A stretch of 64,000 nucleotides of DNA from Bacteroidia bacterium (GCA_026415195.1 JAOAHO010000001.1:37349-101348); one strand, 5' to 3'. Positions 17,515 through 26,791 are shown, counted from the stretch's first letter. Notes: a model not told the origin generated them from the letters alone. Program-made: numbers and translations.

Positions 17515-19435
17515 ATTCCAACCATTCCCAGGCTGACACATAAAAGTTGTTTTTCATACAATAATCCAATGCCTTAGCCAAATAGGGGCTACCTTGCAAC
17601 GTTGAACTGTCGCCGATGATGACAAGTTTTTTCCTTGCACGGCTGAAAGCCACATTTAACCTTCTGTCATCCGACAAAAAGCCTAATTCCCCTTTTGGAT
17701 TACTTCTAACCAACGAAACGATAATGATGTCTTTTTCTCCGCCCTGAAAACCATCCACAGTTTGAATTTGAATACGTTGTGAGATGATGTTTTGACGATA
17801 AACGTCTTCTGATAACAAATTCCGGATATATGAAATTTGAGCCTTGTAAGGGGATATCACTCCGATATCCGTCAGGAATTCCGGTTCATAATGTTCCCAT
17901 AAAAAATTCAAATATTTTTTTACCATTCCTGCTTCCCCTTCATTAAACCTGCTTAAAGTTTTTTCATCAATGGCTTCCTCAAATCCCATACCTGCCGTGT
18001 CTATCCACAAACAGGGTTTAAAAAATCCTTCTCCGTTATCCCTCTGGAAATACTGATAGGAAATGGTGGCATCAGAAAAAAGCTTCCCCTCATACATTCC
18101 GTGGCTCACCAATTCCTGTATGGGCAAATTCATCCGGTATTGTTGCAATAAGGTATAATGCCTGTTTTGAATACGTAACAGTTTGTCGGCCACTGTGGTT
18201 TCATATCCCAGTTTTTTGGCTTTTTCCGATCTGCATACCGGAGGCAATTGAAAAGGATCGCCAAATAAAATTATGTTTTTGCTTCTGCGCGCGCACATCC
18301 AGAACATGGGTTCAGGCATTTGCGCAGCTTCGTCGGCCAGGCAAATATCCCATTGAAAGTTTTGCAAATGCTTGTGATCGAGGTTTACGGGGGTGGATAA
18401 CAGGATTTGTGTATTGGTAATAACATCTAATTCCATGAAATCCTCCAGTTCTTTCAGCTCTTTTTTGAGGGCATTCAATTCGTCTTTTAAAAACGATTTG
18501 GTTTCTCTTTTTTCTTTGGTAAAATTTCTGTGATATACAGAAAGCTCTTTGTGAATTTGTTCGATATTCAACCGGATATTTTTCCATTCTTTGGCGTAGA
18601 TGGATTTTTGTTTTTTCATGTCCATGGAAAATTCCCAGACTTCCGGTGTTGCCCTGGCAGGATGCCCTAATCTGACAAAGTCTAAATTTTTTTTTACCAG
18701 TCGCATTCCAATCACGTCCAATGCGACATTTGAAGGAGCTGTTATTAAAATTTTTTTACCCTGTTGCTGAAAAATGTTGGCCGATTCCGTCAGTACGGTG
18801 GTTTTTCCGGTACCGGGCGGGCCATGGACCAAAAACAGACCGTCGGAATTCAGAGCATGGTGTAGAGCTTCAATTTGAGATTGATTTAGCGCTTCGGAGA
18901 TATGAAAGGTATTTTTTTTATTTATTTTAAGTGTTTTTTTTTCATGCAGAATATTAAAATAGTTGTCTAAATGCCTATTGTTAGATTGGAGTATGGCCTT
19001 AAGTTCTTTTTTCAGGGTGAAATAAGTTTTATCATCGGGCAAGGGAAAGAGTGAAGGGTCGGAAATTTCATGCCATTTTTCGAAAAATTCCAATCGCATC
19101 ATTACTTCAATTCGATTTGACAATACTTTATATAGTACTCCGTTAAGACCTTCATGATTTTTAGTTTTCAGACATCGAACCGACACCGGGCTGCCTTGCT
19201 TTGCCCATTCCGGAAATTCTTTCTGATTCTGAAATTCCCATTTTATTAACATGTACTCGGCTTGCAGTACTTCAAATTCATAGGAAGGCAAGGGATAAAT
19301 TATTTGATTTAAAGCAATTTGCTTTTGTATGTCTGTATGAAAAATACGTTGAATATAATCTTTTTCAGCTTCCCATTCATGATTTAAGGCAAAAATAAGG
19401 TTTTGAATAGTGTCAAGATAGGGATGGGTTTTCAT
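17513..19435 (-). CDS. SF1B DNA/RNA helicase of the SMUBP2/Hcs1 (IGHMBP2) type
   Basis: 640 residues. Motif I is GPPGTGKTTVLTE near residue 205; motif II is CLADEAAQ; motif III region ILFGDPFQLPP; then TVDGFQGGEKDIIIVSLVRS and the late motif LNVAFSRARKKLVIIGD. A charged helical insert between motifs Ia and II (about 275-330) is typical of the Upf1-like group. The enzyme should unwind nucleic acid 5' to 3' with ATP; its cellular role in bacteria is poorly defined. The start overlaps the end of the sterol-desaturase-like gene by 23 nt, placing it at the end of that run. Confidence 0.88.
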   Translation of the reverse strand: MKTHPYLDTIQNLIFALNHEWEAEKDYIQRIFHTDIQKQIALNQIIYPLPSYEFEVLQAEYMLIKWEFQNQKEFPEWAKQGSPVSVRCLKTKNHEGLNGVLYKVLSNRIEVMMRLEFFEKWHEISDPSLFPLPDDKTYFTLKKELKAILQSNNRHLDNYFNILHEKKTLKINKKNTFHISEALNQSQIEALHHALNSDGLFLVHGPPGTGKTTVLTESANIFQQQGKKILITAPSNVALDVIGMRLVKKNLDFVRLGHPARATPEVWEFSMDMKKQKSIYAKEWKNIRLNIEQIHKELSVYHRNFTKEKRETKSFLKDELNALKKELKELEDFMELDVITNTQILLSTPVNLDHKHLQNFQWDICLADEAAQMPEPMFWMCARRSKNIILFGDPFQLPPVCRSEKAKKLGYETTVADKLLRIQNRHYTLLQQYRMNLPIQELVSHGMYEGKLFSDATISYQYFQRDNGEGFFKPCLWIDTAGMGFEEAIDEKTLSRFNEGEAGMVKKYLNFLWEHYEPEFLTDIGVISPYKAQISYIRNLLSEDVYRQNIISQRIQIQTVDGFQGGEKDIIIVSLVRSNPKGELGFLSDDRRLNVAFSRARKKLVIIGDSSTLQGSPYLAKALDYCMKNNFYVSAWEWLE

Positions 19436-20306
19436 TCAGGAATTCTCTTCGAAGTTCACGGCTTGTTTTGGTAGAACCGTCGGGGCTCCAACCGGGAGGA
19501 CCAAAAACGGCCATAAATTTATCTCTGTGCTTCTTGTGTTTTTTTAGGTCTTTCAGGATGTTTTTCCATTCATGAAAAACTACATGCAAAGGATGATGTG
19601 ATTCCAGGTTTTTGGTGAGCCCGTATTTGACGGGGACTTCAGGAATTTCCTTCTGGAAAGTTCCGAACATTTTATCCCAGATTATCAGCGCCATGCCCAT
19701 GTTCCTGTCCAGGTAAAGGGCATTGGAAGCATGATGCACGCGATGATGGGAAGGAGTTACCAAAATATGTTCGAATGGTCCGAGGTTTCCTACCAGGCGT
19801 GTGTGAACTAGGATGCCCCAAATTTGGGTGGCACTGTACATGAAAAGGATATCCAATGGTTCAAACCCGCACCAGGCGATGGGGATAAAATATAAAAACC
19901 GGTACAAAGGCTGGAAAACAGAAGAGCGAAATCCTACACTAAAATTGAATTGCTCGCTGCTGTGATGGGTTACATGAATGGCCCAGAAAAAACGGCAGTA
20001 GTGATCGATGCGGTGAAGCCAATAGTACATGAAATCTTCAAATAGAAAAAGCAACAGCCAATACATTATGGCATTTTGCGGAGCCGAGGTAATTTTATTT
20101 TCAAAGAAAAATGACAGAACATAAAGCGTAAATGCTCTGAAAATAACATCCAATCCCATGTTAAGCAACATCAGATAAATGTTTTCAATCGTGTCTTTCC
20201 ATGTATAAGTTTTAATTTTCCTGAAAGAACTAAATATGATTTCCAGCCCGATGACGATGATATAAATCGGTGTTGAAATAAGTACCAGCAAAAAGTCTCT
20301 GTCCAT
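19413..20306 (-). CDS. Sterol-desaturase / fatty-acid-hydroxylase superfamily membrane protein
   Basis: 297 residues with about four or five hydrophobic segments. The histidine clusters that hold the di-iron centre of this superfamily are HRIDHYC, HVTHHSSEQFN and PSHHRVHHASN. Members use O2 to hydroxylate or desaturate lipid chains in the membrane. The substrate here is unknown: sterols are unlikely in this phylum, and hydroxy-fatty-acyl lipids or ether lipids are more plausible (inference). It lies 3 nt after folB and overlaps the helicase gene. Confidence 0.87.
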   Translation of the reverse strand: MDRDFLLVLISTPIYIIVIGLEIIFSSFRKIKTYTWKDTIENIYLMLLNMGLDVIFRAFTLYVLSFFFENKITSAPQNAIMYWLLLFLFEDFMYYWLHRIDHYCRFFWAIHVTHHSSEQFNFSVGFRSSVFQPLYRFLYFIPIAWCGFEPLDILFMYSATQIWGILVHTRLVGNLGPFEHILVTPSHHRVHHASNALYLDRNMGMALIIWDKMFGTFQKEIPEVPVKYGLTKNLESHHPLHVVFHEWKNILKDLKKHKKHRDKFMAVFGPPGWSPDGSTKTSRELRREFLNENPSLS

Positions 20307-20309
20307 GGT

Positions 20310-20684
20310 TTAATTTATATCTTCTTCAAGCACAAAGCTCACGCAGCTTACATTACCTTCTATGGGCGGCTTCACTTTAGTGATTTCGACTTTTATGTGC
20401 CGGATCTTATTGCTGATTTTTTTTAGCTTGCTCATAATTCTGGAGGCAACATGTTCAATAAGCCTGGAGCGCTTGCCCATTTCTTCGTTAACAGCTTCAT
20501 ATATCTTAACGTAATCCACGGTATCCGTCAATTCATCCGATTTTAATGCCTCCGGAACCCTGGCTTCAATTTCTACATTCACCCGGTATTTCCCTCCGAT
20601 TTTTCCCTCTTCAGTCATACAACCGTGGAAGGCATAAAATTCCATATTTTGAATTTTAATGATATGTTTTTGTTCAGAAGGCAT
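20310..20684 (-). CDS. folB: Dihydroneopterin aldolase
   Basis: 124 residues, the normal family length. The N-terminal IKIQNMEFYAFHGCMTEEG and the catalytic lysine region VEITKVKPPIEGNV are characteristic, with the conserved Glu in RLIEHVASRI. FolB cleaves 7,8-dihydroneopterin to 6-hydroxymethyl-dihydropterin in folate synthesis. It overlaps the 3' end of gldG by 11 nt, so it is co-transcribed with the gliding genes. I see no functional reason for that pairing. Confidence 0.94.
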   Translation of the reverse strand: MPSEQKHIIKIQNMEFYAFHGCMTEEGKIGGKYRVNVEIEARVPEALKSDELTDTVDYVKIYEAVNEEMGKRSRLIEHVASRIMSKLKKISNKIRHIKVEITKVKPPIEGNVSCVSFVLEEDIN

Positions 20685-22365
20685 ATTTTTTCTTTCTGAT
20701 AAACTCCATTATAATCCAAAGCAAAAATAAAGCCAAAAGAGGAAGGGCAGCATTAATGAATTGCCATTTTTTTCTTGATGTTTCTACTTTCTTTTTGTCG
20801 AGTAGACGAAGTTCCACTTTTTTACCTCTTAAGTGAATTAATCCTTTATCATCAACCAGGTAATGAATGCAGTTTATCAGAAAATCTTTATTACCAAACA
20901 ATTGTCTGGAAAATTTGTCATATCCCAATATCATGGGAGTACGTGTTTTATATGAAACATCGTTTTTGGCGATATCGCCATCGGCCACTACAATCATTTT
21001 GGTGGTTTTTCCCTGGTCGATGTACTTGAAATTGGTGTCTTGCAATAATGCATAAGGCAGGCGATATTCTACCACACTGCTAAAGGCTCCTTCCAAAAGT
21101 ACGGCCACAGGACAGTATGAATATTTGTACTGGCGCTCCGGAATTTTAGCCATGACACTTCCCAGGGTAACTCGAACTGGAGCATGCAGAATACGGGTGT
21201 ATTTAGAAGTGGAAAGGAGTATGGTCTTTTTAATATTGGGATTTACGAGTGTATCGATGCTTGATATATATTCTGTACGGATAACATCTAAATTTTTCAC
21301 AATGGGATGGTCGGAATTAGGCTTCAATACAACAAAGTAGGGCCATGGGAAAAGCTTGAAATTAGGCTGTCCTTTTTTGAAGCCAATGTTAATGGGAATG
21401 GGGCTGCATTGCAAATCCTGAATAAGTTGGGGGTTCAGGCGAACACCATACTTAAATAACATATCTTCGATATTTAACTCGCGATACAATCCCATGGTAT
21501 ATCCTTTTGACTGGAGGGTATCGAGGTTTATATCGATGGGGTCAATAAGCCACAGTACTTTTCCGCCTTTCATTATATATTGGTCTATGATGTATTTGTC
21601 TTTATCGGAAAAAGCCGAATCGGGTTTGGAAATCACTATGGCATCTGCATCACGAAGGGCAAACAATTTGCCGTTAATCTGAATTCGATTAACGTAGTAG
21701 TATTCAGATAAAGAACGCATAAAATCGTATTGTTCCAGGGTATCAAGTTCACCATGGCCTTCGATAAATGAAATTTCAGGAATTTTTTTTCGTATGAGCA
21801 TGTAAATATTTTGTGCCAAACCATATTCCAGGTCGCGTATGCTGTTCTGAAGGTTTTCTTCAGTGGAGTATCCGATTTGTCTTTTAAATATTTGCCAAAC
21901 CCTTTCTTTTCCTTTGTAATTTAAAATCGCTCCGGGCCAAACAATCCCCTGAATCAATTTTCCGTTACGCATTTCCGCAATTTGTTCCGGGATAATGCCT
22001 TTTTCATAAAGTTGTTTTTGAAATTGGGCAACTTCTTCCTTAGTGCCTTGTTCATCGGGATTTATGAATTCATATTGAATTTTGTTGCCGGAATATTGCC
22101 TGAACATATCCAGCATTTCGCGTACTTCGTGCTTCAATCGTACAAATCCGGGCGTGATGTCGGACATTAAGTAAACTTTCACATAAATTTCTTCTTCGAG
22201 GGAGTCGAGAAGCTTTTTGGTTTCTTGGTGGATGGTGTAGCGCTTATCTTCTGTCAGGTCGATACGGAAAAAGAACATATAAGCCAGAAAGTTGGCAAAA
22301 AACAATATTGCCAGCAATGAAAGAAAATAAATCAGTCGCCCGTATGTTTTTATTCCTTTCTTCAA
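20674..22365 (-). CDS. gldG: Gliding-motility-associated ABC transporter protein GldG
   Basis: 563 residues with one membrane segment near the N-terminus (about 10-32) and one near the C-terminus (about 538-557). Between them lies the large extracytoplasmic domain found in GldG (FFRIDLTEDKRYTIHQETK, FIEGHGELDTLEQYDF, VLWLIDPI). With GldF and the separately encoded ATPase GldA, it forms an ABC complex linked to gliding in Flavobacterium. Many non-gliding Bacteroidetes also carry it. The start is a TTG whose last two bases overlap the TGA stop of gldF (TTGA), a coupled arrangement. No ATG lies in a suitable position. Confidence 0.9.
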   Translation of the reverse strand: MKKGIKTYGRLIYFLSLLAILFFANFLAYMFFFRIDLTEDKRYTIHQETKKLLDSLEEEIYVKVYLMSDITPGFVRLKHEVREMLDMFRQYSGNKIQYEFINPDEQGTKEEVAQFQKQLYEKGIIPEQIAEMRNGKLIQGIVWPGAILNYKGKERVWQIFKRQIGYSTEENLQNSIRDLEYGLAQNIYMLIRKKIPEISFIEGHGELDTLEQYDFMRSLSEYYYVNRIQINGKLFALRDADAIVISKPDSAFSDKDKYIIDQYIMKGGKVLWLIDPIDINLDTLQSKGYTMGLYRELNIEDMLFKYGVRLNPQLIQDLQCSPIPINIGFKKGQPNFKLFPWPYFVVLKPNSDHPIVKNLDVIRTEYISSIDTLVNPNIKKTILLSTSKYTRILHAPVRVTLGSVMAKIPERQYKYSYCPVAVLLEGAFSSVVEYRLPYALLQDTNFKYIDQGKTTKMIVVADGDIAKNDVSYKTRTPMILGYDKFSRQLFGNKDFLINCIHYLVDDKGLIHLRGKKVELRLLDKKKVETSRKKWQFINAALPLLALFLLWIIMEFIRKKKYAF

Positions 22366-23108
22366 ATGCTTTGATATTTAGATTTTACCGACCACAGCGT
22401 CAGAATGTTAAAAGCCCAAATCATGCTTAGGAAATAAAACAAATCGCGCGAGTCGAGTACACCTTTGCTCAATCCCCTGTAGTGTTCGGCCAGGCCGAGC
22501 TTTTGAATAAAATATCCGAACGAACCCAACCAGCCCGATTCGGAAAGCATATCAAAGCCCACATATATCAGAAAGCATAGTGTGGCTGCCAGGACGAAAG
22601 CCACTACCTGATTGTCGGTTAAGGATGAACAGAAATTTCCGATGGAAATGAACACTCCGCCCAAAAATATCAGCCCGATAAGTGCGCCCCAGGTTCCTCC
22701 TGCGTCAAGGTTTCCTTTAGGGAATCCCAGTTGATAAACCGTAAAATAATAAAGAAAAAAAGGCATAATGGAAAGCAAAACCAAAAACCATCCCGCAAAA
22801 AACTTTCCCCATATAATGGCGTTCAGCGTGAGGGGCTTCGTCAGCAAGAGTTCCATGGTGCCTGTTCGCATTTCATCGGAATAGCTTCTCATGGTGATGG
22901 AGGGAACCAAAAACAAGAATACCCAAGGAGTGAACTGAAAGTAAGGCTCAAGAGTGGCATAGCCGTTGTCGAGAATATTCATTCCGCCTGCCTCTGATGG
23001 AATGAACCAAAGAAAAAGAAAAGTTAATGTAAAAAAGATCCCCAACGATAAATAACCGATTAAGGAAAACAAAAAAACACGGATATCTTTCAGGAAGATA
23101 AGGTACAT
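22362..23108 (-). CDS. gldF: Gliding-motility-associated ABC transporter permease GldF
   Basis: 248 residues from the ATG at 23108. A TTG 6 nt upstream is also in frame. Six hydrophobic segments are spread along the protein, with the ABC-2 permease signature PSITMRSYSDEMRTGTMELLLTKP-type loop between segments 2 and 3 (about 73-100). It is the membrane partner of GldG, with which it overlaps by 4 nt. The ATPase gene gldA is not in the window; in Flavobacterium it is also unlinked. Confidence 0.92.
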   Translation of the reverse strand: MYLIFLKDIRVFLFSLIGYLSLGIFFTLTFLFLWFIPSEAGGMNILDNGYATLEPYFQFTPWVFLFLVPSITMRSYSDEMRTGTMELLLTKPLTLNAIIWGKFFAGWFLVLLSIMPFFLYYFTVYQLGFPKGNLDAGGTWGALIGLIFLGGVFISIGNFCSSLTDNQVVAFVLAATLCFLIYVGFDMLSESGWLGSFGYFIQKLGLAEHYRGLSKGVLDSRDLFYFLSMIWAFNILTLWSVKSKYQSI

Positions 23109-23135
23109 AATCAATGGGGCGTAAATTTACGTATT

Positions 23136-24326
23136 TCAAATATCATCATCTTGTGGCTGGGCATTGGATTTGGCAGAATGGCCCATGATTAAGCCACGAA
23201 TGATGGAGGTGTAATAGACATGTTTGTCCAGTTGATTACTGAGCATGATGATATAGAGGTCGTCGGCAGGGTAGTAGTGAAAAGCAGAACGGTAACCATG
23301 CCACCAGCCATTATGGTAAATATCTTTGTTCAAAGAGTCGGAAGAATTTCTCAGGCGGAATCCGAGGCCGTAATCTTTGTTTTCATATTCATTTGCCTGA
23401 GGGGTTGTAGCTTCCTTGTAGGTTTCTTTGGATAAAATTTTTCCCGTATGTAAGGCCACTGAAAATTTAAGCAGGTCAGAAGGGGTTGAGAATATTCCTT
23501 TGTCTCCCAGAATATAATCGTTGGCATCGGTACTTTCTGGTTTGCCTTTTTTGGTAAAGGCATGGCAGGTATTGGTGCGCAAATGGCTTTCGGGATAGGT
23601 GAATGAATTTTTCATTCCCAGGGGTTCAAAAATTTCTTTTTTTAAAAACATGGAAAATTTCATGCCGCTTATTTTTTCAACCAGATAGGCCAGCAGTGCA
23701 TAGTTTGTATTACAATAATGAAATTTTTTTCCCGGTGCAAATAAAGGCTTCAGGCCCGCATTAATAAAAAGCGCGTACCATTCCGAATTACTGGGATTAC
23801 TGATTTCCCTGAGTTTAGGCAAAAGGGCATATACATAATTCGGCAATCCGGATTGATGGCTAAGCAAATGCCTGATGGTGATGTCGTGGTAGGGAAAATC
23901 GGGAAGATAGGTTTGGATGCTGTCATCGAGGCGAAGCAACCCTCGGTCTTTTAAAATCAAGACCGAGACACCCGTGAAAACCTTGCTGACCGATGCAATC
24001 TGAAAAGCAGAATTGGGCTGAATTTTTACTTTAGTTTTTGGGATGGCATATCCAAAATAATCTTCATAAACTACTTCCCCGCCAATGGCAACCAAAACCG
24101 CTCCGTTCAGATGTTTGTTATTGTGCCAGGCCATCAAAGCGGAATCCACCAAGGGGAGGTTCTTTTTGGCAGTAATCAATTTGATATCGGCTTTTATTTC
24201 TTTTACAGGTTCAGTATGGAAGGGTAGGGGAGATTTTCGAACGGCATGAGGAAAAAAAGAAGTAAGCAGAAATAAGCTCAGAGGTAGAACAACAAAACAA
24301 ATTATTTTGCGAGAGTTAATGGTCAT
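23136..24326 (-). CDS. Serine hydrolase of the beta-lactamase / class-C penicillin-binding family
   Basis: 396 residues with an N-terminal membrane or signal segment (about 7-25). The active-site SxxK is SVSK at 112-115 (AFQIASVSKVFTG), the YxN motif is YCNTNYALL, and HNGWWHGYRS supplies the HxG triad. Such proteins act as D-Ala-D-Ala carboxypeptidases, esterases or lactamases in the periplasm. Its start overlaps the mtgA stop by 11 nt, which makes a cell-wall role more likely than antibiotic resistance (inference). Confidence 0.88.
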   Translation of the reverse strand: MTINSRKIICFVVLPLSLFLLTSFFPHAVRKSPLPFHTEPVKEIKADIKLITAKKNLPLVDSALMAWHNNKHLNGAVLVAIGGEVVYEDYFGYAIPKTKVKIQPNSAFQIASVSKVFTGVSVLILKDRGLLRLDDSIQTYLPDFPYHDITIRHLLSHQSGLPNYVYALLPKLREISNPSNSEWYALFINAGLKPLFAPGKKFHYCNTNYALLAYLVEKISGMKFSMFLKKEIFEPLGMKNSFTYPESHLRTNTCHAFTKKGKPESTDANDYILGDKGIFSTPSDLLKFSVALHTGKILSKETYKEATTPQANEYENKDYGLGFRLRNSSDSLNKDIYHNGWWHGYRSAFHYYPADDLYIIMLSNQLDKHVYYTSIIRGLIMGHSAKSNAQPQDDDI

Positions 24327-25035
24327 GATCTATTTCGTTAATATCGTAATTTATTTTGTTGCCCCATAAAGCCATTTGTTTTTTTATCCACAGTTTTCTT
24401 TTCATTACGTAGGGGGAAGGAGGATTGGCTTTCCAAACCCGTGGGTTGGGCAAAATGGAAGCAATGGCGGCGGCTTCATCCTTACTTAATTTCCTGCAAC
24501 TTTTCCCGAACCAATATTGTGCGGCGGCTTCTGCCCCGTAAATATTGTGGCCCATTTCAATGGAATTAAGGTACACTTCCATTATACGTTCCTTCGGCCA
24601 AAGAAGTTCTATTAATAACGTAAACCACGCTTCCAGGGCTTTACGGAAATAATTTCTTCCCGGCCATAAAAAAACGTTTTTTGCCGTTTGTTGGGTTATG
24701 GTACTTCCGCCTATGATGCGCTTGCCTTTTTTATTCTTTTTAAATGCTTTTTTCATGGCTTCCCAGTCAAAACCGTTATGTTCCAGAAAATTTTGGTCTT
24801 CGCTGCACACAACGGCCAATTGAAGGTTTTCACTTATGTCTTCCAAATTTTTCCATTCATGCTTCCATTTCCATGGCTTGCCATCCGTTGCATTTTCCAC
24901 GGCACGGATAATCATCAAAGGGGTAATATAAACCGGAACAAAACGATACCATAATACCCCTCCGGCCGACAGTATTACAAACCATAAAAATACCTTAAGC
25001 AGTATTCTGAATATCAATCGTATGATGAACAACAC
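24316..25035 (-). CDS. mtgA: Monofunctional biosynthetic peptidoglycan transglycosylase
   Basis: 239 residues. One membrane helix (about 10-32) is followed by a GT51 domain with the catalytic-Glu region VCSEDQNFLEHNGFDW, the block KRIIGGSTITQQTAKN and EVYLNSIEMGHNIYGAEAAA. It polymerises lipid II into glycan strands at the outer face of the inner membrane and has no transpeptidase domain. The frame has no ATG near its beginning: GTG at 25035 or TTG at 25032 must serve, since a stop lies 7 nt upstream of the GTG. TAACTTTG, a perfect -7 box, sits at 25044-25037 on the minus strand, which favours a very short 5' leader. Confidence 0.93.
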   Translation of the reverse strand: MLFIIRLIFRILLKVFLWFVILSAGGVLWYRFVPVYITPLMIIRAVENATDGKPWKWKHEWKNLEDISENLQLAVVCSEDQNFLEHNGFDWEAMKKAFKKNKKGKRIIGGSTITQQTAKNVFLWPGRNYFRKALEAWFTLLIELLWPKERIMEVYLNSIEMGHNIYGAEAAAQYWFGKSCRKLSKDEAAAIASILPNPRVWKANPPSPYVMKRKLWIKKQMALWGNKINYDINEIDHDH

Positions 25036-25084
25036 ACAAAGTTATTTCATGGAATTCGGGAGTTAGCAATAAAGCATTATTTTT

Positions 25085-25582
25085 ATGCAAATTTTAATGT
25101 TTAAAAATAAATCTAATATTATAGGGCTTTTGGTTTTTGTATCAGTTTCGGTGTTTTTTTTATTGTATAAATATTGCTCTAATCATAGAATTCCCGATAT
25201 TTCTTTTCAGTCGTTGCCTTTGTATGACTTAAATGAAAACCCTATCAGATTGGATTTTGCTTCTTCCGATATTACTTTGGTTTCGATGGGGGCAAGCTGG
25301 TGCCCGAATTGCAGGAGGGAACTGAATACTTTAAAAGATTTTTTTGCCCAATATCCTGAAAAAGGCATCAGATGTGTGGTGATCAGTAATGAGGTTCCAG
25401 GGGTTGTAAAGAAATGGAAAAACAAGACCGGAGGCCCGTTTGAATTTTATTTATTGGCTGCCGAATGGCAGGATATAGGTATCAGGGTTTTACCAACAAA
25501 TTTTTTGGTGAACAAGAACGGAAAAATTTTAAGAAAGAAAGTAGGTGAATTTAATCCTGAAACATTTTTAACCCAGCCATGA
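25085..25582 (+). CDS. Membrane-anchored thioredoxin-fold protein (TlpA/ResA-like)
   Basis: 165 residues. A single N-terminal hydrophobic segment (about 12-28) precedes a thioredoxin fold with the redox pair in SWCPNC (Cys73 and Cys76) and a cis-proline in VLPTNF (Pro137). It should face the periplasm and reduce or oxidise disulfides, for example in cytochrome c maturation. The final substrate is unknown. A second ATG at residue 5 is a possible start. The stop overlaps the start of the histidine kinase gene (ATGA). Confidence 0.86.
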   Translation: MQILMFKNKSNIIGLLVFVSVSVFFLLYKYCSNHRIPDISFQSLPLYDLNENPIRLDFASSDITLVSMGASWCPNCRRELNTLKDFFAQYPEKGIRCVVISNEVPGVVKKWKNKTGGPFEFYLLAAEWQDIGIRVLPTNFLVNKNGKILRKKVGEFNPETFLTQP

Positions 25583-26577
25583 AGTGGTTATACAATATCA
25601 TCAATTTTGGCATTCGTGAGGATTTTGATTATGAAGATCGTGTGCTGATAAGAAAATTGAATATCATTTTTTATTTCGGATATTTTTTGATTTTATTGGC
25701 ATTTATTATTGAAAACCTTAATGGAATCAGTGAATTTAATTTTGTTTTTTGTTCCGTTTTGATACTAGCTTTTGCCATTCCCTTTCAGATCTACAAGGGA
25801 AATTTTATTAATGCATTATATACATATTTTATTTTGTCTTTTTTGTTTTTTGGCATCCTAACGGTATTGATGGGTATTGAAAGCAATGTCATTTATTTTT
25901 TAATTATCATGATTTTTTCTTTGAATAATCTTCTAGGTTCTGAAAAGCATATACGTCATTTGAAATGGTTTTATATTTCCATTTTTATTTTGTTGGTTGT
26001 AATTTATCTCCTGATATTTAAATCCGGAAAATCCTATCAAATTATTCTTCCTCAAAATGAATTTAATTTTCTTCGTAAGTACAACATTCTGATATTTTTT
26101 GTTACTGCCTTTTCTTTTGGTTTATTTTTAACATATGAATCTTACCTGAATGATATAAAACTAAAAAAATTAATTAAACAAAAGGAAATATTGCTGGCTG
26201 AGGTATATCACAGGGTCAAGAACAATCTGAATATTATAAACAGCTTGTTAAATTTGAAAAAGAACAGCACTGAAAGTCCTGAGATTAAAGAGGTTCTTGA
26301 AGAATTCAGACAAAGAATTTATGCCATTTCATCGCTTTACGAGAAGTTAATTTACAAACATGATAAAGCAATTAGCATTTCAAACTATCTTCACGAGATT
26401 GGAAAGGAATTCTTTTCGGTTTATCATAATCAGTCAAACAGAATAAAATTAAATTTTAATTCAGACGATATAATACTCAGCATAGACAAAGCCATGCCTT
26501 TGGGATTAATTGTTAATGAATTATTAACCAATTCTTTGAAGCATAATATGTTGAATGAAAAAATCTTGAAATTGTGA
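25579..26577 (+). CDS. Membrane sensor histidine kinase, N-terminal part of a frameshifted gene
   Basis: 332 residues. About six hydrophobic segments fill residues 20-195 and act as the sensory region. A HisKA_2-type dimerisation box, AEVYHRVKNNLNIINSLLNL, follows with the phosphorylatable His at 211. The ATPase N-box begins (LGLIVNELLTNSLKHN), and the frame then stops at 26577. The rest of the ATPase domain continues in another frame (26574-26786). Adding one A to the A6 run at 26558-26563 joins the two parts into a normal kinase (NEKNLEIVMSVQKNSNTI). No response regulator is next to it. It overlaps the thioredoxin-fold gene by 4 nt. Confidence 0.82.
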   Translation: MKWLYNIINFGIREDFDYEDRVLIRKLNIIFYFGYFLILLAFIIENLNGISEFNFVFCSVLILAFAIPFQIYKGNFINALYTYFILSFLFFGILTVLMGIESNVIYFLIIMIFSLNNLLGSEKHIRHLKWFYISIFILLVVIYLLIFKSGKSYQIILPQNEFNFLRKYNILIFFVTAFSFGLFLTYESYLNDIKLKKLIKQKEILLAEVYHRVKNNLNIINSLLNLKKNSTESPEIKEVLEEFRQRIYAISSLYEKLIYKHDKAISISNYLHEIGKEFFSVYHNQSNRIKLNFNSDDIILSIDKAMPLGLIVNELLTNSLKHNMLNEKILKL

Positions 26578-26786
26578 TGTCCGTACAAAAGAATTCAAAC
26601 ACCATTATTTTGAATTATTCTGACAATGGAAGAAAAAATTCCTATAACATACCGGAAAATACTGCTTTTGCTGATGGAAAAACATTTGGATATTATTTAA
26701 TAAAGGCATTGGTTGATCAACTGGACGGTGAAATTACAGTATCAGGCGAAAATAATAAAAACATTCGTGTGGTTTTCAACGAATGA
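26574..26786 (+). pseudogene. Displaced C-terminal ATPase fragment of the histidine kinase
   Basis: This 70-codon frame encodes the missing end of the HATPase domain: ILNYSDNGRKN is the G1-box (DxG), KTFGYYLIKALVDQLDGEI the G2 region, and NIRVVFNE the final strand. On its own it has no fold-complete function. It is best read as the tail of the gene starting at 25579, separated by a one-base deletion or a sequencing error in the A6 tract. Recoding by slippage at the tract is possible but unproven. Confidence 0.8.
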
Positions 26787-26791
26787 AAAAA

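Noticed and set aside
23136..24326. Beta-lactamase-family gene as an antibiotic-resistance gene
   Set aside because: It has the SxxK/YxN/HxG set of the wide serine-hydrolase family and overlaps a peptidoglycan synthesis gene. Nothing points to a true lactamase.
25579..26786. Programmed -1 frameshifting at the histidine kinase break
   Set aside because: No classical slippery heptamer with two tandem slip codons, and no clear downstream stem. Slippage at A6 is kept only as one option in the finding.
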